From positions 2,467,168 to 2,531,167 of the forward strand of contig NZ_CP009528.1 in the NCBI RefSeq assembly GCF_000970025.1: a stretch of 64,000 nt of DNA. The letters run 5' to 3'. This DNA is from Methanosarcina barkeri MS (GTDB lineage Archaea > Halobacteriota > Methanosarcinia > Methanosarcinales > Methanosarcinaceae). Below, piece by piece: positions 19,901-28,747 of this stretch. The notes below the pieces were generated by a model. It was not told where the DNA came from. It ran no database searches and worked only from the letters and a program-made list of their open reading frames with translations. The translations under genes and the position numbers were made by a program. The first letter of the stretch is position 1. Every line of letters starts with the position of its first letter.

Positions 19901-20100
19901 GGCAAAAGATCATGCAGGGATGGACCTATAAAGAAGGCAAAAAGGACTTTGTTAATAAAACTAGCCCATTTATTGTTCCGTGGAACAAGCTTCCACCTGA
20001 TACTCGAATTAATGACTTTAATGCCGTTCGCCTTATTCCAAAACTGCTCAAAGAGGCTGGATACAAAGCCTACAAGTCTGATTCCGAGAAAAGCGATTGA
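16903..20100 (+). CDS. PfkB-like / AAA+ ATPase / tandem RyR-repeat protein
   Basis: A 1065-residue multidomain protein. Residues 1 to about 345 resemble a PfkB/ribokinase fold (KIVVAGDVTVDWF; GG at 45-46 in LPGGAALLTSF). The GAGD-type catalytic motif near residue 280 is replaced by NGNMIG, so this part is probably a ligand sensor. An AAA+ domain follows, with Walker A GPPGSGKS (about 449-456) and Walker B VPFVFFDEFDSD (about 506-517). The C-terminus holds three RyR-type repeats (about 823-895, 903-965 and 985-1058). The last has HDRWVWQKIMQGWTY and PFIVPWNKLPPDTR, the ryanodine-receptor RyR motif. It pairs with a divergent SIR2-TPR gene. A role as sensor/ATPase of a conflict system is inferred. 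Confidence 0.85.
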   Translation: MTKKESKIVVAGDVTVDWFMYPVKARDEGENWRLHDASHADVLPGGAALLTSFIKQSIEEEEILATVTGSELPEKKLRNFSPEEIIHSNAMLDNFKTSGDKKTEILRIKEFSGYIGPSENKPPPWMLSLVSKKVNAEIIVLDDAGNGFRKMENLWPKDLESVEDSIVIYKMSLPLLDGSLWKKVNEMHPKNLIVIINASDLRRTAGIHISKSLSWDRTAKDLVYELNRSDPLKSLHQCPYLVVLFGTDGAVLYRRVKEREDEAFVIFDPCLLEDSFASNINGNMIGLTSIFTATLVKQLAKEGFYGLITGIQKGLANSRSLLEIGYKKNNGSESHDALEYPKLKEISEGSVKHTYSCSSIELPTNLKNPDPNFWRILDHNTHNIRQLVAREIVLKGKANGLENVPICKFGDIKTIDRAEIESYSSIKELIIEFLKNQKPKNPLCFAVFGPPGSGKSFGVKQIAKCIDTNRDLLESISFNVSQFGDYQDMVNAFHKIRDLALSGKVPFVFFDEFDSDCNGQPLGWLKYFLAPMQDGEFKEGDSIHPIGNAIFVFAGGTRYTFEDFVQNSHGNGSTPIVVSSEDNKTDQNSVQETEDKDKEFRNAKGPDFVSRLRGFINVMGPNRQPSKEDDDDAFIIRRAQLLRVMLENDQRATSLFNSKRELSIDDGVLRALLNVTRYKHGARSMTAVIEMSRLAGKKRFDLSALPVKKQLDMHVDADEFFFLTEKERYQSMLLLRDLPDPKETSFLKKENSIVESVAAAMDTSMCENKVSPRKGKITKLDKDASFEELKDAAEDIPNKLWAINNGIRKITGKTPHIPDITGDEIETFARLEYGRLCRNKRLRQLSDSSEGKTFNNSMLQSKNYDQLEEKEKDRFRELVYTIPPILKKAGYEIYRMKNVEEISDPEIINRLARDLHEKYVQERQLKGENRETNPSLVKFEDLPEDIKEANFDNIKKIPEKLSWIHYSTRRIQQDEEQRELTLTEKEIETMAKREHDRWVWQKIMQGWTYKEGKKDFVNKTSPFIVPWNKLPPDTRINDFNAVRLIPKLLKEAGYKAYKSDSEKSD

Positions 20101-20181
20101 AACATGTTTATCTCCTGAGCCATAATACGAGAATACAAAAGTACAACGAAATATAAATACAATACAAAAGTACAATAATAC

Positions 20182-21042
20182 ATGGGAAAAAGTCATACAG
20201 AGATAAAAGGGCTAAAAATCCGGAAAATGAGGCGCGATGAAGCCGAATTTGCTATCCAAATGGCAACCGGCGAAGGATGGAACCCTGGCATCCATGACGG
20301 GGAAATTTTTTATGAAACTGACCCTGAAGGTTTTTTTATTGCAGAAGTTGAAGGAGATCCCATAGGCTGTGCCTCTGCTGTCGCATATGACGATTTCTTT
20401 AGTTTTTTTGGTCTCTATGTGGTTAAACCCGAATTCAGGGAAAAAGGAATTGGGACGAAATTAACTGAAAAATCCCTGGAACATCTGGAAAACAGGAATA
20501 TAGGACTTGATGGAGTATTGGAAAACGAAAAGAAGTACCAGGAGTTTATGAAGTTCAAGTCCTTTTACAGCAACCTGCGTTTTGAAGGAATTGGAGGAGG
20601 AAAAGTTCTGGATGGGCTTGTGAAAATCTCAGACGTCTCATTTAAAAGCCTGCTTGAGTACGACAGGGAAATGTTTCCGGCTCCAAGGTCTACTTTTCTG
20701 GAAAAATGGATTAAACAACCTGATTCTTACGCCTTTGCAGCCGTTGAATCAGGAAAGCTGAAAGGATACGGCGTTATAAGGAAGTGCCAGAGCGGATACA
20801 AAATAGGCCCTCTTTTTGCCGATGACACGATAACGGCAGAAGAAATATTTCTGGCTCTCAAGGCCTCTGTTCCGGAAGAAGTCATATATCTTGATGTTCC
20901 GGAACCAAACAAAAAAGCAATGGAAATTGCAAATAAATATGGAATGACTGTAATGTTCAAAACTATCCGGATGTACAGCCGGGAAGAGCCTGATATAAAC
21001 CTTGAAAAGGTTTACGGGGTCACAACTTTCGAGCTTGGGTGA
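20182..21042 (+). CDS. GNAT-family N-acetyltransferase with two domains
   Basis: A 286-residue protein. The N-terminal GNAT domain contains FFSFFGLYVVKPEFREKGIG, including the acetyl-CoA-binding R-x-x-G-x-G loop (about residues 85-95). The C-terminal half (about 150-280: YAFAAVESGKLKGYGVIRKC, YKIGPLFADD) is a second GNAT-like domain of the YitH/Acetyltransf_18 type. Substrate unknown. No ribosome-binding site is obvious before 20182; Met16 is an alternative start. It appears unrelated to the preceding defence-like block. Confidence 0.82.
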   Translation: MGKSHTEIKGLKIRKMRRDEAEFAIQMATGEGWNPGIHDGEIFYETDPEGFFIAEVEGDPIGCASAVAYDDFFSFFGLYVVKPEFREKGIGTKLTEKSLEHLENRNIGLDGVLENEKKYQEFMKFKSFYSNLRFEGIGGGKVLDGLVKISDVSFKSLLEYDREMFPAPRSTFLEKWIKQPDSYAFAAVESGKLKGYGVIRKCQSGYKIGPLFADDTITAEEIFLALKASVPEEVIYLDVPEPNKKAMEIANKYGMTVMFKTIRMYSREEPDINLEKVYGVTTFELG

Positions 21043-21432
21043 AGGCAAAAAAACCAAATTAGAAATCAAAGTTACGCTGGCGCAAAATTCCGTTAAGGAA
21101 GACGATAACCCTAAGCAATTTAGTTTGAGCGGAAGTTAACAACCGAAAAATGGAACTGATAAATCATATTATCATCAACGGTTACCGGGGAAGTTTTCCA
21201 TCCCCGCAGCAAGCTAGCGGGGTATTCGACTTAATAAGATGCATATAACAAAGAACTTATTTCAACAAGTTAATTGAAAGAAGTCAGTAAAACTAATTTA
21301 TTTAGATGATCCTATCTTAAAACTCCTTTAAGAGCTTATTTCAAAATTCCCTTTTCAGAATTATTAGTAAACATCACAATTGATTTTCAATATTGCCGAT
21401 AAGTTTTAGTGGAGTAATTTATTTAATTATTT
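21043..21432. other. Intergenic region with a GC-rich hairpin
   Basis: Mostly AT-rich. At 21190-21220 the only GC-rich block forms a hairpin, CCCCGCAGCAAGCTAGCGGGG (stem CCCCGC/GCGGGG), followed by TATTCGAC. It resembles the right end of IS200/IS605-type elements or a strong terminator. No gene is seen. Confidence 0.4.
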
Positions 21433-22247
21433 ATGAATTTCTCAGCAATATCTAGTATCCAGAATTTAAATCTGTATTCGACAATATCTCAAATAATTGT
21501 TAAATTGGGTGGATGGATTGCAATAACTGTGCTTGTTATTAAATACAGTGGAGACAGAATTGCTAATAAATTAGAAATAAAATGGAAAGCGGAAGAAAAG
21601 GAAAAGTTAGAAAAAATGGTTATTGAATTAACAGCAAAAGAAAATATAAAGTTAGAAAAGCTAAGTTCTGAAATTAGTCGTGAACACTCAATATTCAAAT
21701 CGATACTCGAATCTTATTCTTCAGTCTACCAAGTTTCTCAAGAAAGAAGAATCATTGCTATGAGAAATTATGGTAAAATATGTTAAAACAAAGAAATTTA
21801 ATTGCATACGTAGAAACCATATATGTTTTTCCTTTTCCTGAATCCGGTCCTCAACAGCTACATGAAAACCATAAATTAGAACCTGTAAATCGTGATAATC
21901 TTAAACCAATTTTTAATAGTGTGCTAGAATGTAGACAATTTCTTGGGGAATATCTATGGAGCTTGTATAATTCAGCATACATATTTACTTTCCGTATTAT
22001 ACGCAGCTTTAATGAAGGTCTCAAAAACAGAAAGATGGTAAACTGGCATAATGATGAGTATTTAATGGAAATGTTAAGTAAAGTTTTTACTTCTCGAGAA
22101 GTAATTCCTAATTCTGTTATTGAAACCAGATAATTATTAGAACAAAAAATACTAGCTGAGATGCTAAAAGTTACTTCTGGTGACTTAATAGCAGAAAGAA
22201 ACTTGTCAAAAGCGAAAGAAATTCAAGAAGCTATAAGTAGTAAATAA
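21433..22247 (+). pseudogene. Broken membrane-anchored coiled-coil protein gene
   Basis: The first frame, 21433-21786, encodes an N-terminal helix (LGGWIAITVLVIKYSG) and a Lys/Glu-rich coiled coil. A +1/-1 shift near 21780 leads into 21780-22133, which ends at TAA. The same frame continues past that stop to 22247 with LLEQKILAEMLKVTSGDLIA. A single ancestral protein of about 265 residues, now carrying one frameshift and one nonsense codon, fits best. Function unknown. Confidence 0.55.
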
Positions 22248-22416
22248 AGAAAACACATGACATTAAATGTGTAATATTAAATCAAGTTAATGAAAACTCC
22301 CTATAGGGATACAAATCTCTGCAGTCATTTTGAAAATAAGTTCCGATTTCATGAAATTCAAGCTCAAACCTCACATCCAATAAACAATTAATACAACCTT
22401 TACAATTATTCTCTTC

Positions 22417-25400
22417 ATGTCCCCCAAAGCCGGATGGCAATTCTGGATAGACCGCGGAGGCACGTTTACTGATATCGTAGCCCGCAGCCCTGATGGAAAA
22501 CTGATTACTCACAAGCTTCTTTCCGACGATCCGTGTCACTATAAAGATGCAGCTATGCACGGCATCCGGCAGATTCTCGGGCTGCCCGGAAACGCACCTC
22601 TACCTGCTGAAATCATAGAATCCGTGAAAATGGGAACAACAGTCGGCACAAATGCTCTTCTAGAGCGGAAAGGGGAACGAACTGTACTTGTTATAAATAG
22701 AGGGTTCGGGGATGCTTTAAGAATCGGATACCAGAACCGCCCGGATATTTTTGCTCAGAAGATCGAACTTCCGGAACAGCTTTATGAAAAGGTTATCGAG
22801 GTTTCCGGAAGGGTCGGAGCCGATGGAAAAGAGCTTGTGCCTCTTGACCTTGAAAACGCAAAAAAAGCACTTGAAGCAGCTTTCAAAGCCGGGATTCGCT
22901 CGGCTGCAATCGTACTTATGCATGCGTACAGGTATCCTGAGCATGAACTCAAACTTGGCAGACTTGCCAGAAAAATCGGTTTTACGCAGGTGTCTCTTTC
23001 CCATCAGGCAAGCCCGTTAATTAAACTCGTAAGCAGGGGGGAAACAACCGTAGTGGATGCATATCTCTCTCCTGTGCTCCGCAGGTACGTTAATATGGTA
23101 CAGGAATCCCTCGAGGAAGAAAGGAAAGGGAAAGAAAGCGGGGATGAAATCGAAAAAGAAAACGGAGATAGGACAAAAAAAGATAGCGACGATGGGTCAG
23201 AAAGAAAAATTGGAGATGGGACAGAAAAAGATAGCAGAGAATATAGCGGGGACGGAAAAGAGAACGAAGCTAAAAGAAGTCCCAGGCTTATGTTCATGCA
23301 GTCCAGCGGAGGACTTACGGACGCGGAAACTTTTCAGGGCAAGGACTGTATTCTGTCAGGTCCTGCCGGTGGGATCGTTGGAGCAGTTGCAACTTCGGAA
23401 ATGGCAGGGGCAAGAAAAATAATCACTTTCGATATGGGAGGCACATCTACTGATGTAGCCCAGTACAGCGGGGAATATGAGCGAAGCCTTGAAACCGAGA
23501 TTGCAGGAGTACGCCTGCGTTCGCCTATGATGCGTATCCATACGGTTGCAGCAGGCGGAGGTTCCATACTTCATTATGAGGGAGGCAGGTTCAGAGTAGG
23601 TCCGGATTCGGCTGGTTCGGACCCTGGGCCGGCATGTTACCGAAAAGGAGGACCTCTTACGGTTACTGACTGCAATGTCATGCTTGGAAAACTACAGCCT
23701 GGGTTTTTCCCCAGAATCTTTGGGCCCAATGCTGACCAGCCCCTTGACTCCGAACTTGTACGCAGGAAATTCGAAGAGCTTGCAGAGAAGGTTTCAGACA
23801 AAGATAAAACCGAAGGCAAAACCGAAGGCAATATCTGGACACCTGAGCAGGTAGCCGAAGGCTTCCTTTCGGTTGCGGTCGAGAATATGGCAAATGCTAT
23901 CAAGAAAATCTCTGTCCAGAGAGGATACAACATAAAAGAATATACCCTCTGCTGCTTCGGAGGAGCTGCTGCTCAGCACGCCTGCAGGGTTGCAGACAGC
24001 CTTGGGATCAAAAGCATTTTCATTCATCCGTTTGCAGGTGTGCTTTCGGCATATGGCATGGGACTTGCAGATCAGAGGCTTATTAAAGAGCGCTATATAG
24101 GCAGCGAGCTCTCGGACATGCTGGTAGAGAGTTTGAAAACAGTGTTTTCCGGGCTTGAGCATGAAGGTCGCCTGCTCATGCTCGAACAGGGCGTGCAGGA
24201 AGCCAAAATTACTGCACTTTATAAGGTACATATACGTTATGCAGGTTCGGATACGCAGCTTGTTATTGATTTTGCGGATACGGCTAGTCTCCGGAAGGGT
24301 TTTGAGGAAGCCCACAGGAAGCGCTTCGGGTTTGTAATGGAAGGCAAAGCCATGGTTGTTGAAGCAGTTTCCGTAGAGACCATCGGAATCAATGAGAGGG
24401 TTCTGGACCCTGTGCTGGAAAAGGAAGAGAATCCTGTTTTCTCTCCTGTCGTTGCAGTGCGAATGTACAGTAATGGCAAGTTTCATGATACCCCTGTTTT
24501 TCAGAGGGATGAGCTCAAGCCCGGAACCCATGTAAGCGGCCCGGCGGTGCTCATAGAAAAAAACACAACCATTGTGCTCGAACCCGGCTGGGAAGGCACG
24601 ATTACTGAACGCAACCACCTTTTCCTTAAAAGGAAAATTCCGCTCTCGGTCCGTGCAGCTATAGGAACTAATGTTGATCCTGTAATGCTCGAGATTTTCA
24701 ATAACAGATTCATGTCAGTTGCCGAACAGATGGGTTTTACTCTGCAGAACACAGCTCATTCGGTAAACATAAAGGAGAGACTGGATTTTTCTTGTGCACT
24801 TTTTGACAGTCAGGGGAACCTGGTAGCAAATGCTCCCCATATCCCTGTGCATCTGGGTTCAATGGGAGAATGCGTAAAAGCACTTATCCGGACGCAGTTG
24901 CAGGAGATGCATGCCGGAGATGTATATTTGATCAATTCCCCTTACCACGGAGGAACCCATCTCCCTGATATCACGGTTGTTACTCCAATGTTTGGAAACT
25001 CCGGGGAAATTTTATTCTATCTGGCTTCAAGAGGTCATCATGCCGATGTTGGAGGGATCAGCCCAGGGTCTATGCCTCCGAACAGCAGGACAATTGCTGA
25101 AGAAGGGGTATTGAGCAAGGGCATGAAAATCGTAGAACAGGGCCATTTCTGTGAAGAAAGGCTAAAGGCATGGCTGGACTCGGGAAAATACCCTGCAAGA
25201 AACCCTGACCAGAACCTTGCGGACATCCGAGCACAGGTCGCAGCAAATGAAAAAGGCTTATCCGAACTGCACAGGATGGTTGAAGAATTTTCCCTTGAAA
25301 CGGTTGAAGCTTACATGGGACATGTGCAGGACAATGCCGAGGAAGAGGTCAGAAGGGTTATTGACAGGCTTAAAGACGGGGAATTTACTTATGCACTCGA

Positions 25401-26213
25401 TGATGGGAACGTAATTAAAGTGAAGGTTACGATTGACCGTAAAAACCGAAGCGCCATAATTGATTTTACAGGTACTTCTCCACAACTCTCAAATAATTTC
25501 AATGCTCCTTCATCGGTTTGCATAGCTGCTGTACTTTACGCCTTCAGGACGCTTGTAAAAAGTGATATTCCCCTAAACGCAGGCTGCCTGAGACCGCTTG
25601 AAATTATTATTCCTGAGGGTTCCCTGTAAGACCAGAACCACCTGCTGCCGTTGTTGCAGGTAACGTTGAAACTTCGCAGTACATTGTTGATGCTCTTTTC
25701 GGAGCTCTTGGCACGCTTGCGGCTTCCCAGGGTACAATGAATAATTTCACTTTCGGGAATACCGATTTCCAGTATTATGAGACCATTTGCGGAGGTTCAG
25801 GAGCAGGCTCGGGTTTTTCAGGAACAGATGCCGTGCATACGCACATGACCAACTCCAGGATCACAGACCCTGAAATTCTTGAAACGAGGTTCCCGGTTTT
25901 GCTTGAGGAATTTTCCACCAGGGAAGGAAGTGGCGGAGACGGTAAATTTAGAGGGGGAAATGGGGTTGTCCGAAAGCTCAGGTTCCTGAAAGATATGAAT
26001 GCTGCCATTCTTTCAAGCCACAGGAAATTCCCGCCTTTTGGGCTCAAAGGAGGAATGCCCGCAAGATGCGGAAGAAACGCAATTGTCCGCAGGGACGGCA
26101 ATGTTCTTGAAATTGGAGGCCAGGCCGAAGTTGAACTGAAGGCCGGCGAGCTTTTTGTGATCGAAACGCCGGGAGGAGGAGGATATGGCAAGAAAGAAAA
26201 ACTCGAAGGCTGA
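22417..26213 (+). pseudogene. 5-oxoprolinase / hydantoinase A+B fusion with one frameshift
   Basis: ATP-dependent 5-oxoprolinase-type enzyme. HyuA occupies about residues 1-720 ([34 protein letters not shown]) and HyuB follows from about 755 ([31 protein letters not shown]). The frame stops at 25627-25629 directly after PEGSL and resumes one base off with RPEPPAAVVAGN through GGGGYGKKEKLEG at 26213. A lost G (CTGGTA to CTGTA) at about 25626 explains it. The intact protein would be about 1265 residues. A Lys/Glu/Asp-rich linker of about 58 residues interrupts HyuA near 229-286. A sequencing error is possible. Confidence 0.88.
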
Positions 26214-26371
26214 TTATTAATAAAAACACTGATTATTAATAAAAACAAAACGATAGAATAATATGTTGTATCCTGAAATAATTTATCAGATTCAAAATCA
26301 TTTGAAAGTTTAATACACGATACAACAACAGACAGCGCAAAAAGTTAAATGTTAAGTAAGTTCCAATTTCA

Positions 26372-26645
26372 TTTTGGTATTATAAATTTCATATTGGTAT
26401 TATAAATTTCATTTTGGTATTCATGCGTCTTCGGTTAAGTGAGGAATCGTGATGAATTGCGTCCATTTCTTCGACATTTGTCAAATATTTTAATAAATTA
26501 TGAGCTGGAATAGGGTATCGATTTCACGTAAATAGACCAAAATTTAAGACGGCTCCTAATGCAAAATCGATAGCTTTCAGGCAAGAAAATTCCTTAACCG
26601 AAGACGCATGTATTGGTATTATAAATTTCATTTTGGTATTGTAAA
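26372..26645. repeat. TTGGTATTATAAATTTCAT direct repeats flanking a MITE
   Basis: About three copies of TTGGTATTATAAATTTCAT occur at 26372-26421 and one or two more at 26612-26645. The MITE at 26422-26610 sits inside what was one array. Confidence 0.8.
26422..26610. mobile_element. 189-bp MITE with perfect 18-bp terminal inverted repeats
   Basis: Left end CATGCGTCTTCGGTTAAG (26422-26439) is the exact reverse complement of the right end (26593-26610). It is flanked by a 4-bp duplication TATT (26418-26421 and 26611-26614). It encodes no protein. The ends closely match those of the IS4-type remnant at 12103-13530, so that element or an intact relative probably mobilised it in trans. Confidence 0.85.
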
Positions 26646-26984
26646 ATAATCATGTAAAATAAAACAATTAGAAGTTGAAGTAAAATAGTGGGTCAGATGT
26701 ATACGATATATAATCAAGATAATAAAATTAAAAAGCGAAAAAAGTTTGGGATAAAACAGGGAAGACAAACCGAGTACAAATAACTTTATTCCGGGTTTTG
26801 GATTATTGAGAGGCTTAGTCTGTCTGTATGAGGGTGAAGGTTCATAAAAAAGTAATATAGAACTGATAGAACCGAGTTCATATTCTGAAAAGTAATAATT
26901 TTGTGATAAAACAAATTATTTTTGAACTTATAAAATTATTTCAGTATATAACGTTTCTCCATACAATTTGAAGAGGGTGCCTTT
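26646..26984. other. AT-rich intergenic region, no gene seen
   Basis: The 3' flank of the HD hydrolase gene. It has stops in all frames and no recognised RNA or motif. Confidence 0.5.
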
Positions 26985-27644
26985 TTATAAATCCTTTTTA
27001 CTGTTTCCTGCTTCGTTATTAAGAATCTTCAGGTAAAGGCGCATGATTTTCAGTCTTTCCTTGGCAATCTTTTTTGCAGTTTCAGTGTTCAACTTTTCAG
27101 GAATTGTGAAAGGTTTGTACTGCATATATTCGTTAAAGCCCTCAATAGGGTCTTCAATATACACGGTTCTTTTTGAACTTCCCTTATCCATTCCTGTTGT
27201 ATGCTTTAACATCCTGAGAGCTCCCATCGAAAGAACAGCTCTGAAGATCCCAACTGCTCCAAGGGCATCAATCCGATCGGCGTCCTGCAAAATTTGAGCT
27301 TCGAGACAATCCGGCTTTTCCCCTGCACTGAAACGGTGTGTCCGGATACAACCAGTAACAGCTTCAATAACCTCTTTTCCAAGCCCTGTTCTCGAAAGAA
27401 ATTCAGAAGCGATGTCGGCACTATATACGGCATGGTCCCCGCCTTCTTCATGTTCCTTAATTACGCCGACATCGTGGAGGAGAGCTGCAAGCTGAAGTAT
27501 GAGAAGATCTCCCCCTTCTTCTTTTTGGATTTCCAGGCAAAGGGCTTCTACCCGGTTTATATGGGACATATCATGGGAACTTGGCTCACCTTCAAGAAAA
27601 GTAGCTACAAATTCCCTCGTTTTTTCTATAAGGTCCATATTCAT
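26985..27644 (-). CDS. HD-domain phosphohydrolase
   Basis: A 219-residue metal-dependent phosphohydrolase of the HD superfamily. Metal ligands are visible as H24 in SSHDMSHINRV, HD in LAALLHDVG, H in THRF and the aspartate in LQDADRIDALGAVGIFRA. This matches the YedJ/PF01966 single-domain type. Its start overlaps the end of the phosphopantothenate synthetase gene by four bases, so the two are translated from one transcript. Substrate unknown. Confidence 0.88.
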   Translation of the reverse strand: MNMDLIEKTREFVATFLEGEPSSHDMSHINRVEALCLEIQKEEGGDLLILQLAALLHDVGVIKEHEEGGDHAVYSADIASEFLSRTGLGKEVIEAVTGCIRTHRFSAGEKPDCLEAQILQDADRIDALGAVGIFRAVLSMGALRMLKHTTGMDKGSSKRTVYIEDPIEGFNEYMQYKPFTIPEKLNTETAKKIAKERLKIMRLYLKILNNEAGNSKKDL

Positions 27645-28402
27645 TGTTCCAATTCTACAGTCATAGCTTTAAGGTGTTCCTGGATTTCAGAAATAGCATC
27701 TAAAAGGACTTTTTTATTATCATAAGTTGTGATTAATTTCACAAGTTCTTCATTTCTCTCCTTTTTCAGTTCCATCCCGAACTTGATCATGTTTTCAAGT
27801 GCACGGGTAAGGTTGTCAACTATCGAGATTGTAGACATCTTTGAAGTCCGTGAGAGAGGGTTCAGGTCAATAGCTATAACAGTTTTTCCCATTTCTACGA
27901 GTTTTTCACAACGATCTCCGTCTTCCAGAGGGACAAGCACTACGTCTGCAGAATATATCCCCCGGCTTTCTACCAGCCGCCTGGCGTGAGAGAGTTCAAG
28001 GCTTGCATCCGGATTTTTCCCAAGCACCTCAGAAGCCCCATTAGCTTTGAGCTGTTCTATTATAAGGTGGATCCTTGTTTCAGTCCTGTGAAAAAGATTG
28101 ACCTCGAGCTTTGCTCCTGTAACATCTGCAAGGGCTACAATTTTGTCAGGAGCGAGAGCTGCAGCATTACCGTTTACGGAAATTACAGGATTTTTTGCCA
28201 GTAGCAGGGCAGCAACTGCTGCTCTTTCAGCATACAGAGCAGACTTGGTGCTTCGCTCGCCTATAAGGTAATCAAAGCTTTCGCCTCTTCCCTGGGAAAT
28301 CAGCCCCTGAATACTTGTCATTCCCATTTTTACCCCGGCTGCAACCTTTTCACGGGCTAGCAGGGACTCATACCTCGGGTGGTCTTTGGGTATCTCGGTC
28401 AT
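27641..28402 (-). CDS. 4-phosphopantoate--beta-alanine ligase
   Basis: Archaeal phosphopantothenate synthetase (COG1701). It condenses 4-phosphopantoate with beta-alanine using ATP and replaces bacterial PanC/CoaA. The 253-residue protein shows family blocks IPKDHPRYESLLAREKVAAG, GRGESFDYLIGE, NPVISVNGNAAAL, EVNLFHRTETR and IDLNPLSRTSKMSTISIVDN. It overlaps the HD hydrolase by four bases and lies downstream of pantoate kinase on the same strand. Confidence 0.94.
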   Translation of the reverse strand: MTEIPKDHPRYESLLAREKVAAGVKMGMTSIQGLISQGRGESFDYLIGERSTKSALYAERAAVAALLLAKNPVISVNGNAAALAPDKIVALADVTGAKLEVNLFHRTETRIHLIIEQLKANGASEVLGKNPDASLELSHARRLVESRGIYSADVVLVPLEDGDRCEKLVEMGKTVIAIDLNPLSRTSKMSTISIVDNLTRALENMIKFGMELKKERNEELVKLITTYDNKKVLLDAISEIQEHLKAMTVELEQ

Positions 28403-28747
28403 ATCGGTCGCTTACCTTATTTTAATTGACTTTCTTTTAATTGACTTTCCAGTATCTTTTTTTATGTATGAACTTAATCCGTAAATGAGTTTCATCAGTT
28501 TTACATAAACTGCTTGAGTAACAGTTTTAACATAAACTACTTAATTAGTTCAGAACACTCAAATAAAACACTAAAATGAGTAATCTGAATTATATAATTA
28601 CTATTTGATCCCAATTTTCGATTTATACATTATTTTAACTCTCTTTAAGTTATAAGGAGAGTAGTTACAAGGAAATTAATTACGCAGCAATTTTCTGCAA
28701 GTATTTTTTTATTTTCCTGGCACATTCAAAATATGTTCTGCTCGAAC
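28403..28747. other. Intergenic region upstream of phosphopantothenate synthetase
   Basis: A 345-bp AT-rich gap with a short direct repeat TTTTAATTGACTTTC near 28421-28450. It probably contains the promoter of the ligase/HD operon. No gene seen. Confidence 0.45.

Noticed and set aside
22131-22133. Read-through of the stop in the coiled-coil gene by pyrrolysine
   Set aside because: The stop is TAA, not TAG, and a frameshift already precedes it.
23794-24618. 274-codon minus-strand frame
   Set aside because: Antisense shadow of the 5-oxoprolinase gene, whose sense frame has clear family motifs.
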